52,051 nucleotides of DNA from Clostridia bacterium (GCA_017451505.1 JAFTOF010000004.1:1-52051); one strand, 5' to 3'. Shown: positions 1-8,364, counted from the first letter of the stretch. Made by a program: numbers and translations. The notes: generated by a model not told the origin, from the sequence alone.

Positions 1-466
1 GGAAACTCATTCCCTGTTCCGCCTGAAATCGCTCGCCCGCAGCGGAAAATGATGCGAGCGATTTCTCGGTAGTCGGCTCAAAATCCGCAACAACCTGAAT
101 ATCGTTCTGTTATGTAAGGGCGATTCACAAATCTCCCGCAGTCGGATACTATCCGCCCCTACAAGTGCACCAAAGTAGTTTTCGAAGCTTCAAGGCTGAC
201 TGTCAAAATTCTGTCCACATCATTTTCCTTTGCAGGTGGACAGAATTTAGAAACAGCTGAGGCTGAGTGCCGAATCTGTTTCGGTGACACAAAAGCCACA
301 GAAGCTTCAAAACGGAATTATATAGCATAGTAAGGCAAACAAGTTTACGCTTAAACATTGCCGCCCCTGCGAGGCCGTTTTGGGGTCCGGGGAATTCGGA
401 ACCCCGGCGGTTTTGGTCCTTTTGGCGGCAAAAGGACACGTCCCTCATCGGCACCGATGAAAACGC
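1..466. repeat. Gene-free hairpin-rich intergenic region
   Basis: I see no convincing gene in this stretch. It holds several perfect inverted repeats. One has 12 bp arms at 25-36 and 54-65. One has 13 bp arms at 206-218 and 236-248. One has 6 bp CCGGGG/CCCCGG arms at 387-392 and 402-407. One has 9 bp arms at 416-424 and 429-437, and one has 6 bp arms at 446-451 and 454-459. The sequence around 115-170, with gggcgatt and atccgcccctac words, resembles the short GC-rich interspersed repeats common between clostridial genes. Whether any of this is multicopy cannot be told from one window. Confidence 0.55.
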
Positions 467-495
467 TTGACAAAAGCCATATTTTGTTGTAATAT
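467..495 (+). promoter_or_regulatory. Sigma-A type promoter of the fur-znuCB operon
   Basis: A perfect TTGACA at 467-472 and TAATAT at 490-495 are separated by exactly 17 bp. Transcription should start near 502, inside the Fur-family operator and about 30 bp before the regulator's ATG. Confidence 0.85.
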
Positions 496-509
496 GAGAA
501 TGATTTTCA
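495..509. promoter_or_regulatory. Fur-family operator (7-1-7 box)
   Basis: TGAGAATGATTTTCA is a 7-1-7 palindrome with a single mismatch between its arms. It matches the established Fur/Zur/PerR consensus form TGATAATNATTATCA except at the two variable positions. It overlaps the last base of the -10 element and the predicted start site, so binding would block RNA polymerase. It sits directly upstream of a Fur-family gene, which implies autoregulation of the whole operon. Confidence 0.8.
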
Positions 510-530
510 AATTCACAGAGGGTGACAAAT

Positions 531-938
531 ATGAAATCAGATTATGAAACAAAACAAAAAGCCGCCATTATTGATTTTATCAAATCAAACAGCGGACATA
601 TTACTGCAAAGGATATTGTAAGGGAGCTTTCAGATTGCGGAGAAAAGGTCAGCACCGCAACTGTTTACAGAAGGCTTGACAAGCTTGTCAGCAGCGGTAT
701 GCTGAAAAAATATATTACGGACAAGGGTGCTTGTTATCAGTACAGCAGTGAGTGCCACGGCGACCATTTTCACCTTAAATGCACCTCCTGCGGTACTCTT
801 TTTCACGTTGACTGCGAATTTCTCATGAGCATTGCTCCCCACATTATGGAGCATCACAACTTTAAGGTGGACAGCCGCCGTACTGTAATGTACGGACTGT
901 GCGAAAACTGCAATATGGAGGAGTGTGCCTATGAATAA
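531..938 (+). CDS. Fur-family metalloregulator, Zur-like by context
   Basis: This 135-residue protein has the Fur fold. An N-terminal winged helix spans about residues 22-62, with the recognition helix TATVYRRL. A metal-binding dimerisation domain follows, with HGDHFH around 76-81 and two structural-zinc CxxC pairs at 84-87 and 124-127. The ATG at 531 was chosen over a GTG at 522 because AGAGGG lies about 8 bases ahead of it. The stop overlaps the next gene by 8 bases, so the regulator and the ABC transporter are co-translated. The partner is an ABC-3 type metal importer, so zinc (Zur) or manganese sensing is more likely than iron, but the effector metal is inferred. A Fur box lies in its own promoter. 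Confidence 0.85.
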   Translation: MKSDYETKQKAAIIDFIKSNSGHITAKDIVRELSDCGEKVSTATVYRRLDKLVSSGMLKKYITDKGACYQYSSECHGDHFHLKCTSCGTLFHVDCEFLMSIAPHIMEHHNFKVDSRRTVMYGLCENCNMEECAYE

Positions 939-1608
939 TCTTATAACGGTAAAGAATCTTGCCATTTCGTACGATGGCAAAAAGATTATTGACAATGTCA
1001 GCTTCAATGTTGAGGACGGAGATTTCCTTGTGATTTTCGGGGAAAACGGAAGCGGAAAAAGCTCCCTTGTAAAAACACTGTTGGGACTTAAAGCTCCCTA
1101 CCGCGGCGAGATTGTGTTTTCTCCCGATTTAAAGCAAAAGGAAATCGGGTATTTGCCCCAATCGCAGGTTATACAAAAGGACTTCCCCGCCTCCGTATGG
1201 GAGGTTGTGCTTTCGGGTTGTCTTAACAAAATGGGAATCCGCCCTTTTTACACAAAAAAAGAAAAAGAAGCCGCAAGGAAAAATATGGAGCTTCTTTCGG
1301 TATATGATTTAAAAAATGCGTGCTTTCGCAATTTATCGGGAGGACAGATACAAAGGGTTCTTCTTGCAAGGGCTTTATGTGCGGCACAAAAGCTGATACT
1401 TCTTGATGAGCCTGTTTCAGGACTTGACCAAAGCTCCACAGAGGAATTTTACGATTCAATAAAGAAAATCAATGAGTCGGGTATGAGTGTAATAATGATT
1501 TCCCACGATATAAATAAATCGCTTCGCCTTGCAAAGCACATCCTTAATTTAAGCGGTAGCGATACTTATTTCTACACAAGTGCCGAAGATTACAGAAAAG
1601 AGGAATAG
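931..1608 (+). CDS. Metal ABC transporter ATP-binding protein (ZnuC/MntB-like)
   Basis: This 225-residue cytoplasmic ATPase would energise metal uptake. It shows every ABC element in order: Walker A GENGSGKSS near residue 40, the Q-loop LPQSQ, the signature LSGGQIQR near 135, Walker B LILLDEP with D-loop SGLD, and the H-loop ISHD. The ATG at 931 is preceded by GGAGGA at 917-922. It overlaps the end of the Fur-family gene and is followed after one base by the permease. The family includes zinc and manganese importers (ZnuABC, MntABC, TroABCD); the metal is not decided by this sequence. No solute-binding lipoprotein gene lies next to it in this window. Confidence 0.9.
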   Translation: MNNLITVKNLAISYDGKKIIDNVSFNVEDGDFLVIFGENGSGKSSLVKTLLGLKAPYRGEIVFSPDLKQKEIGYLPQSQVIQKDFPASVWEVVLSGCLNKMGIRPFYTKKEKEAARKNMELLSVYDLKNACFRNLSGGQIQRVLLARALCAAQKLILLDEPVSGLDQSSTEEFYDSIKKINESGMSVIMISHDINKSLRLAKHILNLSGSDTYFYTSAEDYRKEE

Positions 1609-1609
1609 A

Positions 1610-2425
1610 ATGGATACAATAATCACTCTTTTTTCATATTCGTTTATAGCAAGGGCTGTGATAGTCGGAATATTGGTAAGTCTTTGCTCATCAATGCTGG
1701 GAGTAAGTCTGGTATTAAAACGCTACAGTATGATAGGTGACGGCCTGAGCCACGTTTCCTTTGGTGCACTTGCCGTTGCGGCGGCACTTAATATGGCACC
1801 GCTTATGGTTTCCGTGCCGATAGTGATAGTGGCGGCGTTTTTTCTTCTCAGGCTTAGTGAGCAAAGCTCCTTAGGCGGTGATGCGGCAATAGCTGTCTTC
1901 TCCTCAGCAGCGTTGGCTATAGGAATTATAATCACATCTGTGACTACGGGAATTAATACCGATATTTGTAATTATATGTTCGGAAGCATACTTGCCATGA
2001 GCCGCAGTGATGTAATTATAAGTATTATTCTCTCAATCGTGGTTATATTGGCATATATGCTTTTTTATAACAGGATTTTTGCCATTACCTTTGACGAAAA
2101 TTTCAGCCGTGCAACAGGGGTTAAGGTAAATATTTATAATATGGCGGTAGCAGTTCTGACTGCAATTACAATCGTATTGGGAATGCGTATTATGGGTGCA
2201 CTTCTAATATCAAGCCTGATAATATTCCCTGCACTAAGTGCCATGCGTATCTGCCGCTTCTTTAAGGGCGTAATAATATGCAGTTCATTAATCAGTGTTA
2301 TCTGTTTCTTTTTGGGAATTGTACTGTCCTACTCAATGGAAATTCCCGTAGGTGCCAGTGTGGTGGTAATAAATCTGGCGGTGTTTATTGGAACAACTTT
2401 GTTTGGAAAGATACTTAAGAAATAA
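1610..2425 (+). CDS. Metal ABC transporter permease, ABC-3 family (ZnuB-like)
   Basis: This 271-residue integral membrane protein has about eight hydrophobic segments, as expected for the ABC-3/ZnuB permeases. It carries the family's typical segments: GDGLSHVSFGALAV near residue 43 and GALLISSLIIFPALSAMR near 205, where the cytoplasmic coupling helix contacts the ATPase. The ATG at 1610 was chosen because AAAGAGGA at 1597-1604 precedes it; an earlier ATG at 1580 lies inside the ATPase gene and has no such site. It is the last gene of the Fur-regulated operon and ends just before a strong hairpin. The missing binding protein must be encoded elsewhere or upstream of the window. Confidence 0.9.
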   Translation: MDTIITLFSYSFIARAVIVGILVSLCSSMLGVSLVLKRYSMIGDGLSHVSFGALAVAAALNMAPLMVSVPIVIVAAFFLLRLSEQSSLGGDAAIAVFSSAALAIGIIITSVTTGINTDICNYMFGSILAMSRSDVIISIILSIVVILAYMLFYNRIFAITFDENFSRATGVKVNIYNMAVAVLTAITIVLGMRIMGALLISSLIIFPALSAMRICRFFKGVIICSSLISVICFFLGIVLSYSMEIPVGASVVVINLAVFIGTTLFGKILKK

Positions 2426-2427
2426 AA

Positions 2428-2468
2428 GAATGGGCGAAAAAGTTTAACTTTTTCGCCTCATTCTTTTT
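2428..2468. terminator. Bidirectional terminator between znuB and the phage amidase
   Basis: The arms GGCGAAAAAGTT and AACTTTTTCGCC pair over 12 bp, and GAATG/CATTC extends the stem. T-rich sequence (TTCTTTTTAT) follows on the plus strand, and A/T-rich sequence lies on the other side. The two genes converge here, so one hairpin can stop both. Confidence 0.85.
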
Positions 2469-3222
2469 ATAATGTGCCTCTTAAATAGTTTGCCATTTTT
2501 CTGCACAGCCAATATGTGTTGTTGTCCTCTTTGCACTTTTTCATCCACAGATTACTGTCTGTAATTATACATGCATTACAAAGCTCCCAGATAATATCAT
2601 TAATTGATTCCACGCTCTTTAATGGTTGTGTGGAATCTTTTTTGTTGTTGTACTGCGTAATCAACGGAAGCAGATTCTTTTCAAAGGCACTGCGGCTATT
2701 TCCCCCGAAAAAGTTTGTGCCGGGGCAGGTTTTTGAAGATTTGGTGGCATTGTAGTCTCCGATTTTCTTCCCGTCGGAAGTCCACCAGCTATGATATACA
2801 ATGCCCGTTTCGGGATTGATTCCGAATTTATCCGCAAGAATTCTTATTACTGCTGCTATGGCACATTTCTGCAAATCCCGCATTTTATCTCCACCGCGGT
2901 CAAAGTTACCCAGACACTCAATACAGATTGCACCGCTGTTGGCACCCTTTATACCTGCGGGAATCATTTCCAAACTTCTGCCCGTCACAACTACTCCGTC
3001 GGGGAAAATTGTAAAATGCTGGGCTATATCGCTCCACCCGTTAGTCTTTATATGATAGCTTCGCATATTTGATTGCAGCGTAATATGATTATTTCCCGTA
3101 AACTGTTTGTATGACGGCGAATATGTATGATGAACCTGAATCAAGCTGATGTCACGGCTTACCCTTAAATCATCAACATATTTTTCAAACTCCGATATGG
3201 TATAGCTTTTTAATTCACTCAT
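2467..3222 (-). CDS. Phage N-acetylmuramoyl-L-alanine amidase (endolysin)
   Basis: This 251-residue protein has an Amidase_2/PGRP-type catalytic domain over about residues 20-180. It would cut the bond between N-acetylmuramic acid and the stem peptide to lyse the cell. Candidate zinc ligands are the first His of VHHTYSP, the His of VYHSWW and the Cys of KTCPGTNF; the core motif GAICIECLGNFD is also present. The last 70 residues are not a recognisable cell-wall-binding repeat. There is no signal peptide, as expected for an endolysin that leaves through a holin. The holin gene is immediately upstream, 41 bases away. GGAGGG 8 bases before the ATG supports the start. Confidence 0.88.
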   Translation of the reverse strand: MSELKSYTISEFEKYVDDLRVSRDISLIQVHHTYSPSYKQFTGNNHITLQSNMRSYHIKTNGWSDIAQHFTIFPDGVVVTGRSLEMIPAGIKGANSGAICIECLGNFDRGGDKMRDLQKCAIAAVIRILADKFGINPETGIVYHSWWTSDGKKIGDYNATKSSKTCPGTNFFGGNSRSAFEKNLLPLITQYNNKKDSTQPLKSVESINDIIWELCNACIITDSNLWMKKCKEDNNTYWLCRKMANYLRGTL

Positions 3223-3263
3223 TATTTAATCCCTCCGTTATATAATATGTGCCCGTATCTATC

Positions 3264-3692
3264 TTATGACTGATTGTCCCCTTTTTCTTTTATTGCTTCT
3301 AACGCTTTTTTTACAAATTCGGGATAGGGTACGCCCATAAGTGCCAGATTTTCAATTACGCTAAGCCCCTCATTTCCCAGAAAAAAGAAAATAGTTGCAC
3401 TGCGGACATAATGCGTACCGCTGAGTTCATCCACACGCACGGCAAGGGCAATAAGTATAAAAATACACATTTTTTTTACTATACCCTTATACCCCACACT
3501 GCTTGAAGCTCCGCCGTTTTTCGTTTTTTGCGACTTATGAAAAACCAGTGCCACAACCATGCCCGTTATATAATCCGCAATCATAAACATTACGAGGGCT
3601 TTAAGGAAAGAATCCCATCCCCCCAAAGTCTGCGAAAAAGCACCTGCCAAACCTGCAAGAAAAGCCAGAACTGTGTTTTTGATATTCATCAT
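3264..3692 (-). CDS. Phage holin (toxin secretion/phage lysis holin family)
   Basis: This 142-residue small membrane protein has about three hydrophobic segments and the family feature FMIADYITGMVVALVFHKS. Phage holins of the holin_4/Cph1 type have this size and arrangement. It would form pores that release the neighbouring amidase. Two ATG codons, at 3692 and 3689, follow a GGGAGGTGG ribosome site, so the exact start is uncertain by one residue. The start overlaps the stop of the upstream tail-protein gene, as is usual in a late phage operon. Confidence 0.85.
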   Translation of the reverse strand: MMNIKNTVLAFLAGLAGAFSQTLGGWDSFLKALVMFMIADYITGMVVALVFHKSQKTKNGGASSSVGYKGIVKKMCIFILIALAVRVDELSGTHYVRSATIFFFLGNEGLSVIENLALMGVPYPEFVKKALEAIKEKGDNQS

Positions 3693-4432
3693 TCCACCTC
3701 CCTTTTCTTATACTTTCCGCTTATTGTTGCTTCTGCTTCTATAACTGTTGTTCCCTTAAAGGTTGGTATCTCTGCTGTCAGCTCTCCATTTTCAAGCGGT
3801 ATTGTTTGGGGTTCTATATAAGGTTCAAACGAATCATCGCCCTCTGTCCGGATCATTATATTATCCATAGTTACATAATCCCCGACTGCATTGTATGTAA
3901 TGTTTGCTTGAAAAATAAACTGAAAATAGGATATCTCTTTGTTCGGGGTAAATGAAAACGATTTCTTAGTTGCCGAAGAAGACACCCTTCTTTCTGTAAC
4001 TTTTGTTCCTTCACTATTATAGAAACATAATGTTATATAAGTTTCCGTCCCATCTATTTGTGAATCAACAACTTCCATTGTCACATTGATTGTTTTTCCT
4101 GCAGGCAGGCTTACAGGGATTTTATTGCTTCGGTTATCGGTGCCTGTTTTTTGTACTTTTAACCCGTTGTTGTATGGTTGAGTTGCAGCATTGAAAATCA
4201 GTACTTTATCAAGGCTAAAATAGTTTTTTCCTCGAACTGTTATGCTTTGAGTGCTTTCGTCTACATATACATCATACACCCTATCGTTATAGCAATTTTC
4301 AAGCGTTACACTACCTGTGCCCTCAAATTTTTCTACGGTGTACCCTGTTATTTTTTTATCGCCCTTGTAAAGCTGTGCAGGGCGGAAATCGCCCTTACAC
4401 AGTATTGATTTGTTTTCGCCTACATAAATCAT
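3689..4432 (-). CDS. Phage tail/fibre component
   Basis: This 247-residue protein has no enzyme motif. Residues 75-210 look like a beta-rich module: a GKNYF start, a central stretch on small-molecule or carbohydrate-binding folds, and a closing FEPYIEP. This pattern recurs in tail-fibre and minor structural proteins of Firmicute phages. The C-terminus (GELTAEIPTFKGTTVIEAEATISGKY) looks like a short adhesion or trimerisation tail. It lies between the collagen-like baseplate protein and the holin, the expected place for a host-contact protein. The assignment rests on composition and context rather than a decisive motif. Confidence 0.6.
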   Translation of the reverse strand: MIYVGENKSILCKGDFRPAQLYKGDKKITGYTVEKFEGTGSVTLENCYNDRVYDVYVDESTQSITVRGKNYFSLDKVLIFNAATQPYNNGLKVQKTGTDNRSNKIPVSLPAGKTINVTMEVVDSQIDGTETYITLCFYNSEGTKVTERRVSSSATKKSFSFTPNKEISYFQFIFQANITYNAVGDYVTMDNIMIRTEGDDSFEPYIEPQTIPLENGELTAEIPTFKGTTVIEAEATISGKYKKREVE

Positions 4433-4441
4433 TTAACCACC

Positions 4442-5956
4442 TCAATACACAAGATAATATGTGTTTTCATCCTTGACAGCTGCCTGAAATTCTTCCTCCG
4501 TCATTTCCACTATGCGGTGATTATTTATCATATTGGCGTTTGTGGCATTGTTTGCCGTAGTTGCATTGCCTGCCTGCACTGCATAGCTTGTACCCCACAC
4601 AACCCAGTTTTCACGAACGGAAGCATCGCCAAGGCACTGCCACGTTTTGGTTATTGTACGCTCACTGTCAATTTCCTCAATAAGCTCTGCCAAATCGCCT
4701 CGCTGTGCAGTAAGGCTTGTAAGCTCATCTTCGCTTGTAACGGTATATATTTCCTGTGTTGCCGTTGCAGGGATTGCGGAAAGGGGAAGCTTACCACCCG
4801 TTGCAAGGACTATATCGCCGCCGTTTATCATTTCAAGCAAATCCTCCATGGCACGTGCTGCTACTTCCTCGGACTGTGCGGCATTTTCCTCGGAAACAAG
4901 GGCGTTTGCCGCAGAACTGACTGCCTCGGATGCCGCCTTATTTACAGCTTCAATTTCGGGCATAGCACGAATGAGAAGCTCGTCCTTCTCATCTTCTGTA
5001 AAATCCAAATAGGTGAATTTATCACCCTTTACACTGCCTACATTAAAGGAACTTGCTCCGTTTTGGTCTGTCGTAAGTATAAGCTCGCCATTTTCATTAA
5101 GCTCTACACTGGGAGCGTTTTCGGAGTCGGGGTAGCTCACCCACAAATCACCGTTTTCATCAACACTGAAGCTGTAAAATCCGTTTGCAGGGACAACGCT
5201 GCCGTTTAGACCCCGTTCCCCTCTTTCGCCTTGGTCTCCTTTATCTCCTTTATCACCCTTTTCACCTTTCTCACCCACTTCTCCGCGGATTCCCTGAGGG
5301 CCTTGATTTCCTTTACTTCCCCTATAGCCACGGGCGGCTATCATAAGCCAGAAATCCTCATTTTCAGGCGATACCCCAATGCAGTTTTGTTTGCATACAA
5401 AGGACGAGCCGTTAAATGTAACCTTGTTTCCTGCTTCATAATAAGTTTTTGAATTATATTCCTCCCACAAAAGCAGTTTTTGCGAAAGTGCTGATATTTC
5501 ACCTCTTGTTTCTTCCATCAGAGCGTTTACCTTTGGCATAATTTCCTCAATTTCACTTTGAAGCTGCATCGCCTCGCTCTTTGTTACGGGCGGAATATTT
5601 GCCTCTCCCTCTGCGTGGGAAACAAAAAGGCAGTCACGCACACTCATCATTACCTTGTCGGGGGATGCTGTGTAGTATCCCTCTACGGTAAAACTGCACC
5701 AGCCTGTTTTTGCGGTAGCTTCCTTAGGAATATATGAAGAATATTCCGAAGTTTTAGATGCAATTTGCGGAGTCAGAATGACGGAGGTTTCATTTTCTCC
5801 GAAGCTGTCACGCCAGATGATCCTCTTTGCATATCCATCCCAGCTTTTGTCAAATATAAATTTTAACTCACGAGAATTTGCACTTCCTGCTGCTCCTGCA
5901 TTTTTCGTGGATTTGCGAATAAATTGCCCGTTGATATTTATTGTAATATTATTCAT
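4442..5956 (-). CDS. Collagen-like phage baseplate/fibre protein (BppU-like N-terminus)
   Basis: This 504-residue structural protein probably binds the host surface. The first 110 residues resemble the N-terminal domain of lactococcal-type upper baseplate proteins (BppU). A short helical linker follows. Next comes a small carbohydrate-binding-like module containing YYEAGNKVTFNGSSFVCK, then a Gly-X-Y collagen segment around residues 212-250 with repeats such as GEKGEKGDKGDKGDQG. The C-terminal half is low in motifs and ends in a NATTANNATNAN stretch and an IVEMTEEEF module seen in tail fibres. It is one of two collagen-containing proteins in the cluster. Its upstream neighbour is the inserted nfn operon, so its expression may depend on readthrough past the terminator at 5977-6015. 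Confidence 0.78.
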   Translation of the reverse strand: MNNITININGQFIRKSTKNAGAAGSANSRELKFIFDKSWDGYAKRIIWRDSFGENETSVILTPQIASKTSEYSSYIPKEATAKTGWCSFTVEGYYTASPDKVMMSVRDCLFVSHAEGEANIPPVTKSEAMQLQSEIEEIMPKVNALMEETRGEISALSQKLLLWEEYNSKTYYEAGNKVTFNGSSFVCKQNCIGVSPENEDFWLMIAARGYRGSKGNQGPQGIRGEVGEKGEKGDKGDKGDQGERGERGLNGSVVPANGFYSFSVDENGDLWVSYPDSENAPSVELNENGELILTTDQNGASSFNVGSVKGDKFTYLDFTEDEKDELLIRAMPEIEAVNKAASEAVSSAANALVSEENAAQSEEVAARAMEDLLEMINGGDIVLATGGKLPLSAIPATATQEIYTVTSEDELTSLTAQRGDLAELIEEIDSERTITKTWQCLGDASVRENWVVWGTSYAVQAGNATTANNATNANMINNHRIVEMTEEEFQAAVKDENTYYLVY

Positions 5957-5976
5957 TTCACTTCTCCTTAACTAAA

Positions 5977-6015
5977 AATCCCCCATAAAACCACTATGTG
6001 GTTTTATGAGGGATT
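5977..6015. terminator. Terminator closing the nfn operon
   Basis: AATCCC plus CATAAAACCAC pairs with GTGGTTTTATG plus GGGATT around a TAT loop. Runs of T lie on both outer sides: eight on the plus strand and five on the minus strand. It sits between the end of nfnB and the next phage gene, so it isolates the metabolic operon from the phage genes downstream. Confidence 0.85.
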
Positions 6016-6033
6016 CTTTTTTTAATTTTTAAT

Positions 6034-7425
6034 TCACTTTTTGCTTTTGATGTATTCATCAATGGCCTTTGCCGCACTCTTTCCTGCACCCATTGCAAGA
6101 ATTACGGTTGCCGCACCTGTTACAGCATCGCCGCCGGCATATACTCCCTCACGGGAGGTAAGTCCGTCATCACCGTTTGTTACGATACATCCGTGACGGT
6201 TGGTTTCAAGGCCGGGAGTAGTCTGTCTTATAAGAGGGTTAGGTGATGTTCCTATGGACATTATCACCGTATCAAGTTCTATCTCAAATTCGCTTCCCTC
6301 TTTAACCACGGGGCGTCTTCTTCCGCTGTCATCAGGCTCTCCAAGCTCCATTTGCACACATTTGATTCCGCGTACACAGCCTTTCTCATCACCCAAAATC
6401 TCGACAGGGTTTGTAAGGGTCTTAAAGACAATTCCTTCCTCCATAGCGTGCTCAATTTCTTCCTTTCGTGCGGGAAGCTCCTCCATGCCTCTGCGGTAGA
6501 CTATATAAACCTCATCGGCACCCAGACGCATGGCACTTCTTGCAGCATCCATAGCAACATTTCCGCCACCGACTACTGCAACGCGGCTACTCTTTTTAAT
6601 GGGTGTTTTTGAGTCTGGCAAGTACGCTTTCATCAGATTCACTCGAGTAAGGTACTCATTTGCACTATATACACCACAAAGTGCCTCTCCCGGAATATTC
6701 ATAAATCTGGGAAGTCCTGCACCGCTTGCTATGTATACCGCCTCAAACCCATCCTCAAAGAGTTCGTCAACGGTTATTATCTTACCGATAACCATATTGG
6801 TTTCAATTTTTACGCCCATTTTTTCGAGCTTCGTTATTTCTTCCTTAACAATAGCCTTGGGAAGACGGAACTCAGGAATACCATATACCAAAACTCCGCC
6901 GGGGGTATGCAGAGCCTCAAAAACCGTAACCGAGTAACCAAGCTTTGCAAGGTCGCCTGCGGCAGTAAGTCCTGAGGGGCCTGCTCCCACAATCGCTACT
7001 CTGTGTCCACTTAGCTTAGGCTTTTGGATTTCTTCTTCAAAATGCTCTCTGCAATAATCGGCTACAAACCTTTCAAGTCTGCCGATTGCCACACTTTCAC
7101 CCTTTATACCCCGAACACAGGCACTTTCACACTGGCTTTCCTGAGGGCAAACTCTACCGCACACTGCAGGGAGAGCACTACTCTCTGAAATAACTTCATA
7201 AGCACCCTTAATATCCTCGTTTGCAAGCTTCTCTATAAACTTCGGAATATCAATTGCCACGGGGCACTTGCTTTGGCAAGGCTTGGTTTTGCAATTAAGA
7301 CATCTTTTCGCTTCCTCTATTGCCATTTCGTAGGTGTAGCCCGTTGCCACCTCGTCAAAGTTACGCTTTCTTACGCTTGGCTCTTGTGATGGCATGGGAC
7401 ATTTTTCAGGATTCATATTCGGCAT
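6034..7425 (-). CDS. nfnB: NADPH-binding flavoprotein, NfnB/GltA-type (glutamate synthase small-subunit-like)
   Basis: This 463-residue enzyme has two N-terminal cysteine clusters for iron-sulfur centres (CLNCKTKPCQSKCP and CGRVCPQESQCESAC). An FAD-binding GAGPSGLTAAGDLA follows near residue 147, and a second nucleotide site VAVVGGGNVAMDAARSA near 283. This layout fits both the large subunit of NfnAB and the homotetrameric GltA/PreT family. The gene directly upstream is an NfnA-type partner, so an electron-bifurcating NADH-dependent ferredoxin:NADP+ oxidoreductase is the best reading. AGGAGG lies 9 bases before the ATG, and one base separates it from nfnA. Finding it in the middle of a phage structural cluster is odd. 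Sulfide dehydrogenase or a glutamate-synthase-like role is the alternative. Confidence 0.88.
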   Translation of the reverse strand: MPNMNPEKCPMPSQEPSVRKRNFDEVATGYTYEMAIEEAKRCLNCKTKPCQSKCPVAIDIPKFIEKLANEDIKGAYEVISESSALPAVCGRVCPQESQCESACVRGIKGESVAIGRLERFVADYCREHFEEEIQKPKLSGHRVAIVGAGPSGLTAAGDLAKLGYSVTVFEALHTPGGVLVYGIPEFRLPKAIVKEEITKLEKMGVKIETNMVIGKIITVDELFEDGFEAVYIASGAGLPRFMNIPGEALCGVYSANEYLTRVNLMKAYLPDSKTPIKKSSRVAVVGGGNVAMDAARSAMRLGADEVYIVYRRGMEELPARKEEIEHAMEEGIVFKTLTNPVEILGDEKGCVRGIKCVQMELGEPDDSGRRRPVVKEGSEFEIELDTVIMSIGTSPNPLIRQTTPGLETNRHGCIVTNGDDGLTSREGVYAGGDAVTGAATVILAMGAGKSAAKAIDEYIKSKK

Positions 7426-7426
7426 A

Positions 7427-8269
7427 TTACTCTACCTCCTTTTTAAAGAGGTTACAATGCTTTTCGCGGCGTATGTTTTCAAATTCCCTGTAAACACCGC
7501 TGCGGCTTATAGCCTCATCAAAATCCACCAAATGGCCGTCAAAATCGGGGCCGTCCACGCAGGCAAATTTGGTTTCTCCGCCTACCGTAAGGCGGCAACC
7601 TCCGCACATACCCGTTCCGTCTACCATAATCGGGTTCATGGAAACCGTAGTTTTAATGCCGTATTTTTTTGTAGTAAGAGAAACGAACTTCATCATCACA
7701 AGAGGTCCGATTGCAATAACCTCGTCGTATTCGTTGCCCTCGGCGATAAGATTTTCAAGAGCCGCTGTAACAAGCCCCTTTTCGCCATAGCTGCCGTCAT
7801 CTGTCATAATCTTTAAAACATCCGACACCTTAGAAAATTCGTCCTCTAAAATTACTAAATCCTTGCTCCTGAAACCCGTTACACTGTGTACCTGTGCTCC
7901 GTTTTCGTGAAGCTTCTTCGCTATGGGATATGCAATTGCACATCCTACTCCGCCACCGATAACTAAGACCTTCTTAAGTCCGTCAATCTTACTGGGAGTT
8001 CCCAACGGACCTACAAAGTCCAAAATATAGTCACCTTCATTAAGAGAGTTAAGCTCCATTGTAGCCTCGCCCACAATCTGAAAGATTATGGTAACGCTGC
8101 CCTTTTCCCTGTCGTAATCGGCAATAGTAAGCGGTACACGCTCGCTGTTTTCCTTTGCTCTGAAAATAATAAATTGTCCCGGCTGAGCTTTTTTAGCAAT
8201 AAGCGGAGCCTCAACAACCATTTTTACAACTGTAGGATTAAGCACTTCTTTTTCTGCAATCCTGTACAT
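7427..8269 (-). CDS. nfnA: NfnA-type FAD/NAD-binding subunit (dihydroorotate/sulfide dehydrogenase electron-transfer family)
   Basis: This 280-residue protein has a ferredoxin-reductase fold. The FAD-binding part includes ERVPLTIADYD. An NAD-binding glycine motif VLVIGGGVGCAIAYPIAKKL lies near residue 103. A C-terminal [2Fe-2S] cysteine set (MCGGCRL and KFACVDGPDFDGHLVDFD) matches the small subunit of NfnAB. The ATG at 8269 was chosen because GAAAGG lies 9 bases ahead; an upstream ATG at 8278 would touch that site. The gene has its own consensus promoter at 8302-8330. With nfnB it should move electrons between NADH, NADPH and ferredoxin in the cytoplasm, a reaction typical of anaerobes. Confidence 0.88.
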   Translation of the reverse strand: MYRIAEKEVLNPTVVKMVVEAPLIAKKAQPGQFIIFRAKENSERVPLTIADYDREKGSVTIIFQIVGEATMELNSLNEGDYILDFVGPLGTPSKIDGLKKVLVIGGGVGCAIAYPIAKKLHENGAQVHSVTGFRSKDLVILEDEFSKVSDVLKIMTDDGSYGEKGLVTAALENLIAEGNEYDEVIAIGPLVMMKFVSLTTKKYGIKTTVSMNPIMVDGTGMCGGCRLTVGGETKFACVDGPDFDGHLVDFDEAISRSGVYREFENIRREKHCNLFKKEVE

Positions 8270-8301
8270 AATGTTCATCCTTTCGCCCGTATATAAGATT
8301 T

Positions 8302-8330
8302 ATTATAAACTTTTTTGACGTTTATGGCAA
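8302..8330 (-). promoter_or_regulatory. Promoter of the nfnAB operon
   Basis: On the minus strand, TTGCCA (8325-8330) and a perfect TATAAT (8302-8307) are spaced by 17 bp. The start site would lie about 25 bases before the nfnA ATG. This separates the operon from the phage transcript arriving from upstream. No Rex-like TTGTTAA palindrome was found around it. Confidence 0.85.
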
Positions 8331-8364
8331 GTCTTTTTTTGCCTTTTAGGGCGATAATACAAAC

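Noticed and set aside
203..454. 83-codon minus-strand reading frame before the fur-like gene
   Set aside because: It crosses several perfect hairpins, has no clear ribosome site and its protein has no domain-like pattern. The frame is probably a by-product of repeat DNA.
4517..5209. 230-codon plus-strand reading frame inside the collagen-like baseplate gene
   Set aside because: It is antisense to a well-supported coding region, is rich in Cys and Ile in an unnatural way, and lacks a ribosome site.
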